64,000 nt of DNA from the NCBI GenBank assembly GCA_012934845.2, contig WNNJ02002661.1:1-64000 (forward strand), given 5' to 3'. The notes under the pieces are model-generated. The model did not search any database, was not told where the DNA came from, and saw only the letters and a list, made by a program, of their open reading frames with translations. Numbering within the stretch: position 1 is the first letter of the stretch; each line of letters begins with the position of its first letter. Both the position numbers and the translations under genes were made by a program. This stretch comes from Pomphorhynchus laevis (taxonomy: Eukaryota; Acanthocephala; Palaeacanthocephala; Echinorhynchida; Pomphorhynchidae). Of the stretch, positions 18,221 through 29,765 are shown in pieces.

Positions 18221-19790
18221 AATAATAAAATATTATTATTGGCGCAAGCATTTCGCTGAAATTTTGGCCTCGTCTAATTCTAATTCTTTCGATCCTAAGG
18301 AATGCAATCTCTATTGTCCTATCACGGACCATGATCCGCTCAATTCTCCCTTTAGTCTAGCTGAAATTAAGAGCTGTTTCTCTAATATGGCTACTAGAAA
18401 GGCTGCTGGGATTGATCAACTGTGTGTTGAACATATTAATTAGACTTTCGGATTGGTGGCTGACTACTGTATATTCTTTTATAACGCGATTCCTAGGGGA
18501 TGTCATATACCAAATGGCTGGCGTGACAGCATTATCCAAATGTTGTTCAAAGGTTCGGGAGATCCCTCGTGTCGAGATTCTTATAGAGGGATAACTATAC
18601 TAAATCATTCGTATAAGGTTCTATATAATTTGATGGCCGTACGTTTGTCGAGATGTCGTGGTTTTCTTCTTCCTCCAGAGCAACATGGATTTCGTATAAA
18701 TCATTCTACTATGAGTGCACTCTCAATTCTTCGGTCACTTGTTCTCGATACTTTTAATAAGCATTCATCTTTGTATAATATTTTTGTTGATTTTGCGAAA
18801 GCGTTCGACTCGATTGATAGAACCTTGCTATTAACCAAGCTTCATGAGAGAGTAAATGTTCATGGAGACTTTTAATTTCTTCTCGAAAGAATATTGCGTC
18901 CTAGTTCGATGCGTATTTACGATGGAGTTAATTATTCGGGTCCTTTGACTGCTAGTCGTGGAGTCCAGCAAGGAGATCCTCTCAGCCCGCTGTTATTTTC
19001 CTTCTTTTTGATGGATCTCCCAGATCATGTTCGTTTCGCCTCATCCAGTGTAGTGCCAATTTTATATGCTGACGATCTTGCCTTAGTAACGTTGGATAGA
19101 TGCTCAGCATAATCAGCCATTACAGCTCTCGTTGAGTTTTGTCTGACAAATAAAATAGTGATCAACACTTCCAAAACGAAAATTATAAAATTTCGGCGAG
19201 GTGGACCTCGCTATCGTAATGATGTGCTCTTTCTGAATGCAACATCGATAGAATTTGTTAATTCGTATCGATATCTAGGCTTTGAGCTCTCATCTCGGTG
19301 GTCTTTCAGAAGCCACTTATTGCGCCAACTGGCCAAAGTTGTAACGTCAGCTATACGGCATCGAAGCTTGGTCTTATGTCCTTCGAAGGCGCGATCAAAT
19401 ACTTTGATGTGATGTTGCTTCCTATTCTGAGTTACGGGATTCGATGCTTTTGGTCGGATTTGACCTTAGGAGATTTTCATATTATTGATAAATGTTTTTG
19501 GCACTACCTAAAAAGGATATTAGGAGTATCATCGAAGTATTCTTCTACAGCTGTTGCGTAGTAGATCGATACCACTCTCGGTCAAACTTTGCAATCAATT
19601 TCGCCTTGGTGAAACCATAGCGTATTTGGCAGCGCGACTGCTATTTGATAACAAAATACTAAGCCAAGATCCAGATATCTTTTTGACGCCTGTTTATACT
19701 CAATCAGCTTGGAGAAATACAAGATACCAAAAGCATCCGCTGGTTTGGCGTTTATCTTGGCAACATTTCCGAAAGGCGGACACAACTAGG
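18221..19790 (+). mobile_element. Decayed LINE of uncertain clade (RT only)
   Basis: Plus-strand RT blocks are all recognisable: TRKAAGIDQLCVEHIN, SYRGITILNHSYKVLYNLM, EQHGFRINHSTMSALS, IFVDFAKAFDSIDRTLLL (motif A), SRGVQQGDPLSPLLFSFFL (motif B), PILYADDLALVT (motif C), INTSKTKIIKF and SYRYLGFEL. Stops fall near 18441, 18873 and 19110 and there are later frameshifts. No endonuclease is visible, because the 5' part is missing or was separated by insertion D; sequence at 16722-16769 may belong to it. The 3' end runs into the large inverted repeat at 19763. Confidence 0.7.
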
Positions 19791-20300
19791 CAAGAAAAAA
19801 TTATAAAAAACGAAAGACATTTATTAGACATTTAAAAAACATCTTTCATTTTTTTCAGCATAGTGTAGGTAAAGTTTGAAATTAAAATTAATTTTTTTTT
19901 CAAAAAAATTAAAATTTGAATAATTTTCAAGTAACTCTTAGGATTAGTTAAAGATTATCACACAATAATAGCACACTGGTATCCACACCACATATAAGTT
20001 TTAGCTCGATACGACGTATATTACGTTTCAGAGGAAATGTTCAATTTTTTGAACTTAAAAATATTTTTCCTAAAAAAATTGATATGATAACCCATACTTT
20101 TTTTTCATCTCACAACATCGACCATCTATCATTTAACATTTACACAAAAACTTATGAATTGATTTATTCAGTATGTTGAAAAATTTTAAATTTTAATTTT
20201 TTAAATTAAAAATAATAATTAAAATTTTACCGTTGCCCTTGTTAGTAGTTTGTTTACTGCAATATTATAATAATACGATTACAAATCATATATCTACATG

Positions 20301-20644
20301 TGTAGGTAAAGTTTGAAATTAAAATTAATTTTTTTTTCAAACTAATTAAAATTAGTTTGTTTACTGAATAATTTTATTTTATTAAAAAAAAATTAATTTT
20401 TTTTTCAAACTAATTAGTAGTTTGTTTACTGCAATATTATAATAATACGATTACAAATCATATATCTACATGTGTAGGTAAAGTTTGAAATTAAAATTAA
20501 TTTTTTTTTCAAACTAATTAAAATTAGTTTGTTTACTGAATAATTTTATTTTATTAAAAAAAAATTAATTTTTTTTTCAAACTAATTAGTAGTTTGTTTA
20601 CTGCAATATTATAATAATACGATTACAAATCATATATCTACATG
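20301..20644. repeat. Two tandem 172-bp units in the left palindrome arm
   Basis: The phrase TGTAGGTAAAGTTTG recurs at 20301, 20473 and 20645, giving two 172-bp units. They explain part of the length difference between the arms; the right arm has a single version. Confidence 0.8.
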
Positions 20645-21326
20645 TGTAGGTAAAGTTTGAAATTAAAATTAATTTTTTTTTCAAAAAAATTAAAATTTGA
20701 ATAATTTTCAAGTAACTCTTAGGATTAGTTAAAGATTATCACACAATAATAGCACACTGGTATCCACACCACATATAAGTTTTAGCTCGATACGACGTAT
20801 ATTACGTTTCAGAGGAAATGTTCAATTTTTTGAACTTAAAAATATTTTTCCTAAAAAAATTGATATGATAACCCATACTTTTTTTTCATCTCACAACATC
20901 GACCATCTATCATTTAACATTTACACAAAAACTTATGAATTGATTTATTCAGTATGTTGAAAAATTTTAAATTTTAATTTTTTAAATTAAAAATAATAAT
21001 TAAAATTTTACCGTTGCCCTTGTTAGTAGTTTGTTTACTGCAATATTATAATAATACGATTACAAATCATATATCTACATTATTTTCAAGTTTGAGATTG
21101 ATTTAACATGTATTACGTTGTAAAACAAAATTTAATTTTTTGAACTTCAAAATACTTTTTGGTATGCTATCCTATCATCATTTTTAACTTATTATTTCCA
21201 ACTTACAACAAATCAACGTATACACAAAAAAAATTGGCATCATTACTTTATTATCTTGAATAAAAATAAATTTACTTTTAACAATTTTAAAAATTTTAAA
21301 CGCTGATTTAAAATTGGCGGAATTAA

Positions 21327-21421
21327 GAGATGTCACTTAATAATTGGTCGAAAAATCAACGTTTTTATATCTCCACGCGGAGACACTTTTTTTTCGACCA
21401 ATTATTAAGTGACATCTCTGA
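21327..21421. repeat. Short inverted-repeat element in the palindrome centre
   Basis: AGAGATGTCACTTAATAATT pairs with AATTATTAAGTGACATCTCT, continuing through GGTCGAAAAA / TTTTTCGACC. Total length is about 95 bp with a short loop around CTCCACGCGGAG, itself a mini-palindrome. It could be a MITE or a fold-back fragment. Confidence 0.65.
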
Positions 21422-22549
21422 TAAATATTAAAAACTGAAAAAAACTGATATATTTAAACTGATATCAGATATCTCTGATATAATATTAAAACAGATATTA
21501 AAAACTGTTTTTTTTCTTACCTGTTACATATTTTAATTACAGTTTAAAATATCGTTTCGAGCCATTCAACACATGCGTTGTCATCACGTAGCGGTCCGCT
21601 AATCAATGCGTGAAGATCCCAAACCATCTAAAAATCGTTCAAACACATTATAATTTCAGTTTTCTCATAATTGAAGAAATTAAACTAGCGTATAGATTTT
21701 TTTAAATTATTAAAAATAATTTTATTTTTATTCAAGATAATAAAGTAATGATGCCAATTTTTTTGTGTATACGTTGATTTGTTGTAAGTTAAAAATAATA
21801 AGTTAAAAATGATGATAGGATATCATACCAAAGTGCTTAAAAAGTATTTTGAAGTTCAAAAAATTAAATTTTGTTTTACAACGTAATACATGTTAAATCA
21901 ATCTCAAACTTGAAAATAATGTAGATATATGATTTGTAATCGTATTATTATAATATTGCAGTAAACAAACTACTAACAAGGGCAATGGTAAAATTTTAAT
22001 TATTTTTTTAATTTAAAAAAATTAAAAATTAAATTTTTTCAACATACTGAATAAATCAATTCATAAGTTTTTGTGTAAATGTTAAATGATAGATGGTCGA
22101 TGTTGTGAGATGAAAAAAAGTATGGGTTATCATATCGATTTTTTTAGGAAAAAATATTTTTAAGTTCAAAAAATTGAACATTTTCCTCTGAAACGTAATA
22201 TACGTCGTATCGAGCTAAAACTTATATGTGGTGTGGATACCAGTGTGCTATTATTGTGTGATAATCTTTAACTAATCCTAAGAGTTACTTGAAAATTATT
22301 CAAATTTTAATTTTTTTGAAAAAAAAATTAATTTTAATTTCAAACTTTACCTACACTATGCTGCAAAAAAATGAAAGATGTTTTTTAAATGTCTAATAAA
22401 TGTCTTTCGTTTTTTATAATTTTTTTCTTGCCTAGTTGTGTCCGCCTTTCGGAAATGTTGCCTAAATATATATAGCTAATATATATTGCTAATACATATA
22501 GCTAATATATAGCCAATATATAGCTTATATATATTGCGCTAAAAATATA

Positions 22550-23083
22550 TTGTAAAGAACTCATTTCTTAAGATTACCACTAATGTCTATAGAAATTTGT
22601 TTAACACATTGGTTCGTCCGCGTTTAGCGTATGCAATTTAGGCTTCTTTACCGGTCATCAAACAAGAAAGGACAGATATAGTCAGATATTGTCAGTCATA
22701 AGCCGAGGTTCTCGTTTATGTTCGAATGCTAGAGTGGATTATGCATCTCGATTAGATTTGCTAAGAATTCAACGGATGTCATCACGATTTTTGTTTCTTG
22801 ACTTGATAGGAATGTATGCGCTTGTACACCGATTGGACTGTTATCCGAGTGGTTCGATCAAATTACGTTTATCGACTTTGAGAGATCACAGCAAAACTGT
22901 CTATAAAACAAGACATGGTAGGTATCCAAAATGCTGAAGACTGTCGCACAGGCTACTTAATATGTGGAATTATCTGCCTGAGGAAATTGCTTCCGCCCGG
23001 ACTCTGCATTTGTTCAAAAAATTATTAAAGACATGGATCATTAAGAAGACGAGAAACGAGTCATGGACATATTTGCAGTGATT
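22550..23083 (+). pseudogene. LINE ORF2 C-terminal remnant
   Basis: Translation gives RLAYAI.ASLPVIKQERTDI, then YASRLDLLRIQRMSSRFLFL, LIGMYALVHRLDCY, LRDHSKTVYKTRHGRYPKC and, after a frameshift, LLNMWNYLPEEIASARTLHL ... KKLLKTWIIKK. This is the C-terminal domain of CR1/L2-type ORF2. Its clade may differ from that of the LINE at 18221-19790. Confidence 0.6.
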
Positions 23084-23639
23084 TGGTTTTTTTGCTTGTT
23101 GACTTCTTTTTCTTCGTTTCTTATTTTTAGTTTTATTTTTAAAAGCTGTGATCAGGCAAAATAGCATTATGGCTAAGCCTTGTAAGAATAATAATGCACA
23201 ATGATTCATTGTGGTTTCTAAGATCGCTTAAAGTTTCAACAATTTGTAATTTAAGCATATTAGAGGTACACGTGATTACACTTCCTTTAAACTTGCCTGA
23301 TGCATTATTTCTTCCAATATACTTAGATACATTATTTTTTCGAAATATTATTTTTAGAACAAGATTGATTAATTTTCTAATGATGTCATCATTAGAAAAT
23401 CATTTGATATCATCATTAATTATAAACCTATTAAAATTGTGTTATATATTGATTCTTTGCGATTAAATGTGATATAAAATGCTCTAGAAAAATCATTTTT
23501 CAAAAATTTTTATTTCGTTTTTCGTATATCCTTTTAAAAATTAAAAATTAAAAACCTATTTGCATATTACTTTTATTGATTCGAGAATCGAAGCTTTAAA
23601 TTTATTTCAGAAATACACATGGTATATAAATAATGATGT
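23084..23639. other. AT-rich spacer downstream of TYMP
   Basis: No gene is seen. A near-perfect hairpin ATTTTCTAATGATG / CATCATTAGAAAAT lies near 23373-23402. An AATAAA signal for the TYMP mRNA (minus strand) lies about 35 nt past its stop. Confidence 0.6.
23601..23606 (-). terminator. TYMP polyadenylation signal
   Basis: AATAAA on the minus strand, about 35 nt after the stop codon, in CTGAAATAAATTTAAA. Confidence 0.5.
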
Positions 23640-25007
23640 TTACAGAATCGCAAGGATTCGCTGTAGCTTAATTGCCGTTTCACCAACAACTAACGAATCA
23701 TCTATTTCTGATGCATGATTAAAGTCTTCTGGATTTAGATTATGTTCAACGACACACCAATCCTCACCTTGCTCAACATAATCTCCAATATGCTTAAGTA
23801 AACGAATACCAGCCTGGTAATCAAGTTTGTCATCCTTTCGAAAGCGCCCACCACCAATTGACTGTACAACCTTACCCAATATCAACGCATCTATTGATGT
23901 AACAAAGCCAGAACTGTTTGCCTTTGCATAATATTTTTGTTTGTACTGGCCAAATACATCTGAGTAGTATCCTTTTTCTAATTTGTCTAATGTCGATTTT
24001 TCTACTCCTTGATTTGCGAGCATGCTCAAAAATTTGTTGAAAGCTGATCCGTCGTTAATTACACTCATTGCCTTTAGAACACCATTTTCCTTGGATGATA
24101 CAACACCCGTAGACAGTAGAAGTTGACTTGCAAAATCTAAAACTAGATTGATTAAATCGGGATGTCCACGACCTTTGAGTGTTTCTATGCTTTCTACGAC
24201 TTCAACAGCGTTCCCAATACTTGTACCAATCGGATCGTCCATTTGTGTGATTATTACTGTTGTTTTTACGCCGAGCAAATTCCCCACCTTTTGCAGAGAG
24301 TGTCCTAAGTCACGTGCTTTGTCGAGTGAATCCATAAATGCAGCCTTTCCACATTTTACATCAAGCAATAACGAAGATAGATTTTCACAATACTTTTTTG
24401 ATATTATTGATGATGTTATTAAAGGAATACTTGCTACCGTAGATGTAACATCTCTAATAGCGTAGGTAATTTTATCAGCTGGGTTAATGTCATTACTCTG
24501 TGAAACGATACATAACCCGCAATCAACTGTCAACTTTGCAATTTCTTGAGCACTATATTCGAATTGCATACCTGGAATAGCTTCAAGCTTATCTATTGTT
24601 CCTCCTGTGATGCCGAGTCCCCTACCAGCAATTGATGGCACATACAGATCACATGCAGCAAGTACTGGAGCCAACACGATACTGACTTTGTCACCAACTC
24701 CTCCGGTGCTGTGTTTGTCGACTATTTTATTGCTGATTTCAATGTTATCCCAACTAAGACTTGAACCACTTAAGGCCATTGCTTTAGTAAACGCTGCTAT
24801 TTCACTGTCATTCATGCCTTTAATAAATACAGCAGCAAGAAATGCTCCTACCTGACACTGCTCAATGCTACCATTTACAATATTGTCGATAAACCATTTG
24901 ACTTCACAGTCAAGTAGTTCTTTACCTCCCAATTTTGCTCCGATTACACTTACAGCAGTATGAAGTGTCGTACACTTGCATATATGATTTCCCGTGTCGC
25001 TGTCCAT
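23640..25007 (-). CDS. TYMP: Thymidine phosphorylase, 455 aa, single exon
   Basis: The enzyme splits thymidine (and deoxyuridine) with phosphate to the base and 2-deoxyribose-1-phosphate in pyrimidine salvage, normally as a cytosolic homodimer. The whole family fold is present: an N-terminal helical domain (LGGKELLDCEVKWFIDNIVN; VGAFLAAVFIKGMND), the phosphate-binding loop KHSTGGVGDKVSIVLAP, and the family signature AGRGLGITGGTIDKLEAIPG. Also present are SQSNDINPADKITYAIRDVT with the substrate-binding Arg-Ser region (TSTVASIPLITSSIISKK), CGKAAFM, TQMDDPIGTSIGNAVEV, and the C-terminal lobe GGGRFRKDDKLDYQAGI. Length is near the animal and bacterial norm and there is no interruption. The ATG starts a leader with no targeting signal. 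The gene has no introns here and is flanked on both sides by transposon debris. Confidence 0.95.
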   Translation of the reverse strand: MDSDTGNHICKCTTLHTAVSVIGAKLGGKELLDCEVKWFIDNIVNGSIEQCQVGAFLAAVFIKGMNDSEIAAFTKAMALSGSSLSWDNIEISNKIVDKHSTGGVGDKVSIVLAPVLAACDLYVPSIAGRGLGITGGTIDKLEAIPGMQFEYSAQEIAKLTVDCGLCIVSQSNDINPADKITYAIRDVTSTVASIPLITSSIISKKYCENLSSLLLDVKCGKAAFMDSLDKARDLGHSLQKVGNLLGVKTTVIITQMDDPIGTSIGNAVEVVESIETLKGRGHPDLINLVLDFASQLLLSTGVVSSKENGVLKAMSVINDGSAFNKFLSMLANQGVEKSTLDKLEKGYYSDVFGQYKQKYYAKANSSGFVTSIDALILGKVVQSIGGGRFRKDDKLDYQAGIRLLKHIGDYVEQGEDWCVVEHNLNPEDFNHASEIDDSLVVGETAIKLQRILAIL

Positions 25008-25529
25008 ATTTCTAATGTTGTTAGTCTAGGTTTGTTTTTCTAAACTAATAATCTACAATTTGTTCCATAATCAAAATACAAAGGCTGTTTATATATTGTT
25101 GATGAATCACTATTTGTAAATTCAAGAGAAGATATCACTGTTTTTGTAGAATATCGTTGTTTTAAAATTTACCGCAGTTATAAATAAAGCCATCGGGTGT
25201 AAAAATATCTGTTTTTTTTTCACCTATTATTGCAATATGTCGCCTATTAACTTCTACCACGTTATTAAGATTAATAATAGATAAACTTCTACCACGTTGA
25301 CGATTTTAACATTGTAATATATATTTGAAAACGTGAAAAAACAAATAAATTTTAAATTTATTTACGCGATTGAGATATGAATTGCCCTCTCTGAACACGT
25401 AAAGTTTTTAACTAGAAAAGTTTATTGTAATAAATAAGAAATAGTTGTTATAAGATTTTATGTAATTTATATAAACTTTACTTGAAAGTTTATTTAAAAA
25501 ATAAGTTTAATTAACTTATTTCATTAGTA
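25008..25529. other. AT-rich 5' flank of TYMP
   Basis: No coding sequence or RNA gene is visible. The TYMP promoter should lie here; no TATA or CpG-rich element stands out. Confidence 0.4.
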
Positions 25530-27240
25530 TATAATAATGAAGTTAATTTCGATTACCTTACAATATTTTTAAAGTGTTTTACTGTATTTTATTTTACCAC
25601 TTTCCTAGATCTATATGATCTAGGTTTTATTTAATTTTCATGTAATTTAAGATTCCAATATTGAACAGTGACTTGTAATAATTGTTTCAAAACTCAACTC
25701 AGTACATTCATATGTTGGATTTACATTTAAATAATTAGAATTAACCTCTTTCATTAGTATATCATAATAAAGCTTTTTGCATATGAAGACAAAGTTATTA
25801 CTAACTTTATCAATAGTTGTTATTATTTAGTTATCGTTTAATTTAGTAAGTACTTTATACATATCTTTACTAATTTTATCTTTCCTTTTGTAATTGTTTG
25901 TTATTTTCATTTTATTTTTAATTTTATCAAACATATAATCTTTTCAAATTTTTATCTTACATATATTCCAGCTTTCACTATTAATCAGCTTACTAAAGTA
26001 ATCATTTAAGTTATTATATAACGAATTTTATTTTATTTTACCACTTTCCTAGATCTATATGATCTAGGTTTTATTTAATTTTCATGTAATTTATGATTCC
26101 AATATTGATTTATCAAAATATTTAAGGATTAAATTAATTCAATTTTATCCATATATTTATATTTACTTGATGGTTTAATTTTTGTTAGATATGCGTTATA
26201 ATTATTATAACATAAATATGTATATCTTTTTCCGAATATAAGATTATTAATTTAAATAACGCTTCTTTAATATCTACTAAATCTAGATTTGTATAAAGCG
26301 TACTGAAATCGTATGTATTTATATTTTTAAAATTTATTCCTTTTGTCTGTTCTAAAAATTCTTTTGCAGAATTAATACTGAAATAGTGTTTTATACCAGT
26401 GTTAATTTCGATTACCTTACAATATTTTTTAAAGTGTGCTTTAATTGCTTTAAGTATTTTATTCATATAGACAGAAAGTGGTTTTAATGTACATTTAAAC
26501 GCACTACATATGAAACCTAGGTTTTATTGGATTTTTATGTAATTTTGGATTCCAATATAATATAGGTATAGTTTTATTATCTAATTCAACCTTTATACCC
26601 TTTTTATCCATTATAGAACAGTGACTTGTAATAATTGTTTCTAAACTCAACTCACTACCTTCATATGTTGGATTTACATTTAAATCATTAGAATTAACCT
26701 ATTTCATTAGTATATCATAATAAAGCTTTTTGCATATGAAGACAAAGTTATTACTAGCTTTATCAATAGTTGTTATTATATAGTTATCCTTTAATTTAGT
26801 AAGTTCTTTATACATATCTTTATTAATTTTATCTTTCCTTTTGTAATTGTTTGTTATTTTCATTTTATTTTTAATTTTATCAAATATATAATCTTTCTAA
26901 ATGGTTATCTTAAATATATTAGAGCTTTTACTATTGATATCTTTATTAATTTGATATAGTTATCCTTTAATTTAGAAAGATCTGTATACATATCTTTATT
27001 AATTTGATCTTTCAATTTATAATTGTTTGTTATTTTCATTTTATTTTTAATTTTATTTTAAATATATAAGATCTAATATCTAATACTTTATCTAATATTT
27101 TATTTTATTAAAATTAAGACTGATATAATAAAGTTATTTCATCAGTATATCATAATAAAGCTTTTTGCATATAAAGACAAACTTATTACAACTTCATCAA
27201 TAGTATCCTTTAATTTAGTAAGTACTGAATACATATTAAT
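25530..27240 (-). mobile_element. Rearranged Penelope-like element pieces
   Basis: Minus-strand pieces of a Penelope-like RT are repeated in tandem. An N-terminal segment reading IITTIDKASNNFVFICKKLYY (the DKG/N..V-type block before RT motif 1) appears at about 26720-26800, again at about 25770-25850 with small changes, and in part at about 27130-27210. The phrase AGATCTATATGATCTAGGTT recurs at about 25610 and 26048. A later RT portion is at 26185-26466. The pieces are short, AT-rich and contain stops, so they are old debris. Confidence 0.6.
26185..26466 (-). pseudogene. Penelope-like RT fragment (motif A region)
   Basis: The translation includes KYCKVIEINTGIKHYF, SAKEFLEQTKGI and NTYDFSTLYTNLDLVDIKEA. 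The DFSTLYTN block is diagnostic of Penelope-like RT motif A, where the first Asp is catalytic. Downstream RT motifs are absent. Confidence 0.7.
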
Positions 27241-28094
27241 GACGTATTTTCCATGATAAAATTCGATTATTCATTGTATTATATTCTAATATTTCTAATC
27301 TATAGTTCTTTATAAAGTATAATTATATTTATTTTAATTCTAATTATTGAATAGTTACATTTCGATTACTTTCGAAATTATGAGTTACTAATAGTATTTT
27401 TTAGCTCTTAATTTTGTCAATAACTCAAGTTTTGGAATAACTATATTTACAAACTATATATGAACCAAAGGCAAATGCTTTTAATTTTTCCAAATGAATT
27501 AACAAAATAAGAAAGACGGTTTTTAAATAATATTTAAAGCTCTAAACAAATATTAAAATCGGTAAGACATTTTAGAAATTTTTAAATTTAATTTGTTACT
27601 TGAAATTTACTACAATGTTTCAATGTTTTTTCTATTTTAAATTTAAATTTTAATTCTTACTTAAAAATCAAATTTAACCTTAAATTGCTAAAATGTCTTA
27701 AACCGATCTAATATTTGTGTCGGGAATAAAATAAGATCGTTTACTGTTGTTAAAATTATATAAGTTTTGCTTATAAAATGTGGATTTTATTAGATTTTTT
27801 ATTTTTTAATAAAAAATTAAATCGATTATTTCCCGCAATTAGAAACTTCTCCACAAAAATACTTCACATGTCAAACAGATTTGATGAAAGCCATATTTCG
27901 CAAACATTAATTTAAAAAAATTAATTTAAAAAAGGGCCGCTGGTTGCCAGTTGATTAAGTATTAAGCTGGCACATATTGCCAATTAGCAACTTAGTGAAG
28001 CCGCCCACGCAACGATTTTTTGACATTCGTCGATTAAAGGCTAAATAATTGGCCGACTTGCATCAGCCGTAGGGATAGTTCCTTCATAGACTAT
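27241..28094. other. AT-rich spacer
   Basis: No gene is recognised. Some short inverted complementarity is present (TAAAATGTCTTA near 27690 versus TAAGACATTTTA near 27562) around a 130-bp centre, perhaps an old fold-back fragment. Confidence 0.35.
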
Positions 28095-29215
28095 AGCAGA
28101 TCCCTTCGATGACTCCAACGGCGGATTTGACAATGGACGAAAAGGCGAAAGAGAGTCACGGAGGAATATTTCCTTACAATAGCAATGCTGGATCATCAAA
28201 GGATATCTGGAACGGGACATATCCGAACAAACAAAATCACAGCGATGACTCCAACGGCAGATTGGACAATGGACGAAAAGGCGGAAGAGAGTCTCGGAGA
28301 CCTGTTTCCTTACAGTACCGATGTTGAATCATTAAAGATATAGGGAACTGGTGATATTCGAACAAACAAACGAAGACAATGAAAATGACAAGCAACAAAT
28401 TTACAAAATATAAATTAAATGCGAAGAACAATTATCAACTCACTACTGACCGGAAGAGTTTTCACATTCGGGTGCCGTGTGACCAGGCAGTTGTACGAAG
28501 ACAACGAAAGGGGTAGCAACATCCAAAGCGGACTAGCCTTCATGTAGGAAGGTGGAATGTCATCTTGCTGACGGGGAAGGAGACAGAACTAGTTGAAGGG
28601 ATAGCTCGCTTCGGTCTTGAAATAGTGTAGTGACTTCTTTTCACTATTCTGGAACTGGAACTAAACTTTTGTATAAAGGTTGAACTTTGAACTATTCGGG
28701 AGTTAATAACGGAAAGCGACGGTAGGCGGGTGTATGGTACTTACAATTTCCTGGTTGCCGTTCGTAGTAGAGAGGTTTAATCCAGTAAACGAAAGGCTGG
28801 CGTCTCTGAGACTTTTAGTTAAAGAGAGAAAGGGGAAAACTGTTGTGTGTGCGTATGATTCCAACATTATCTCGGAATAGGCATCAGGCTCTGCTTGACA
28901 GTGGAGAGGAACCGACTCTCTGATCTGAATGCGAGCGGTGTTGAATTATTGCACTTTTGTTCTCGTAACAATTTGTGTATAACCAACACCATGATTGAAC
29001 ATAAAGAGATACATAGATGCACAGGGTATCAGGATTCTCTCAGTCAAAGATCAATGATCGATTTTGTAACCCTTTCATCTGATCTGCGACGTTATGTTCT
29101 GGACACTCGTGTGAAGAGAGAGGCTGAGCTTTCAACCGATCACTACATTGTAGTTAGTAAACTTTGATGGCCGGATCGGATGATAGACAAGCCTGTTAAA
29201 CGCAAACGATGTGTT
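28095..29215 (+). mobile_element. RTE-like LINE, 5' UTR and endonuclease only
   Basis: This is the 5' end of an RTE-like (CFDP2/Rex3-like) LINE. It begins with two tandem 136-bp leader units (28108-28243 and 28244-about 28380, each starting GATGACTCCAACGGC), then the rest of the leader and the endonuclease. It stops abruptly at about 29215, where Penelope-like sequence starts. Retaining the 5' end while losing the 3' end is not normal for a LINE insertion, so this piece was cut later by a rearrangement or insertion. An almost identical copy lies inverted at 34530-35622. Confidence 0.7.
28895..29167 (+). pseudogene. RTE-like AP endonuclease fragment
   Basis: [58 protein letters not shown] and KREAELSTDHYIVVSKL are the C-terminal motifs of the EEP-type endonuclease; the final STDH carries the catalytic Asp-His. 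The upstream endonuclease motifs are in other frames with stops. Confidence 0.7.
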
Positions 29216-29765
29216 GGGGAGCACAACAATATGTAATGATATCGGCTTTCTTCAAAATCATTTAAATAATTTAATAGATACATATTTTAAACTAGGTTAC
29301 TATAAAAATAACATCAAGCAGAAATTAGTAAAATATATAAATCAACACAATAATATAAAGAATAAATTTAAACTCTTAAGTGGCAAATTTTTATGGATGG
29401 ATAATAAATAATATACTTTGCATTAGAATAAGATACTAGATAGTTATTTCAGAGGAAATACATCATTAGCATGTATTTGGCCCCGCTGATATGTTGGGTA
29501 GAGGAGTTAGGGGCCGAAACATAATAGCATAGCAGTTCATCCTGATGACCTCTAATTTTTATCTATTAGTAAATTCATAAAATTGATTTTTATTTTTAAT
29601 TTCATTTTATAATTCTTCTTGATATAAATTAAATAAAATCTTATAACAATTATTTATTAATTAATTTTTTATTATTTAATTATTTAACTTCTATTTTGCA
29701 TTATTTTTAATTTGCAATATGAAATACGTAGACTCAGTTAGCTTATTTAATTTGATCAACTTATT
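29215..29765 (+). mobile_element. Penelope-like 3' segment with recurrent end repeat
   Basis: A short open piece (NHLNNLIDTYFKLGYYKNNI, KLVKYINQ) that could be the end of a Penelope-like RT is followed by a hairpin TTTGGCCCC...GGGGCCGAAA at 29478-29521 and a tail ending TACGTAGACTCAGTTAGC. The hairpin and upstream part are found inverted at 52770-52980, and tail copies recur at 42090-42500, 42510-42820, 44270-44810, 45835-46030 and 51690-52760. The tail ends about 10 nt from the COQ5 stop codon. Confidence 0.55.

Larger units (their letters stand above)
19763..22463. repeat. 2.7-kb imperfect palindrome (fold-back structure)
   Basis: The left arm (19763-about 21290) and right arm (about 21710-22463) are reverse complements. 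CAACATTTCCGAAAGGCGGA at 19763 reappears inverted at the right end, and many long blocks match, for example CACACTGGTATCCACACCAC and GACCATCTATCATTTAACAT. The left arm is longer because of a partial duplication plus two tandem 172-bp units (20301-20644). The outer 30 nt of both arms match the 3' end of the adjacent LINE, so the duplication captured LINE sequence. The centre (21290-21710) holds a second, smaller hairpin. No ORF lies inside. Confidence 0.85.

Noticed and set aside
29478-29545. Hammerhead ribozyme in the GGCCCCGCTGATA...GGGGCCGAAAC hairpin
   Set aside because: The CUGAUA and GAAAC pieces are present but the pairing helix lies outside them, not between, and CUGAUGA is not matched. 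The hairpin is real, the ribozyme is not supported.
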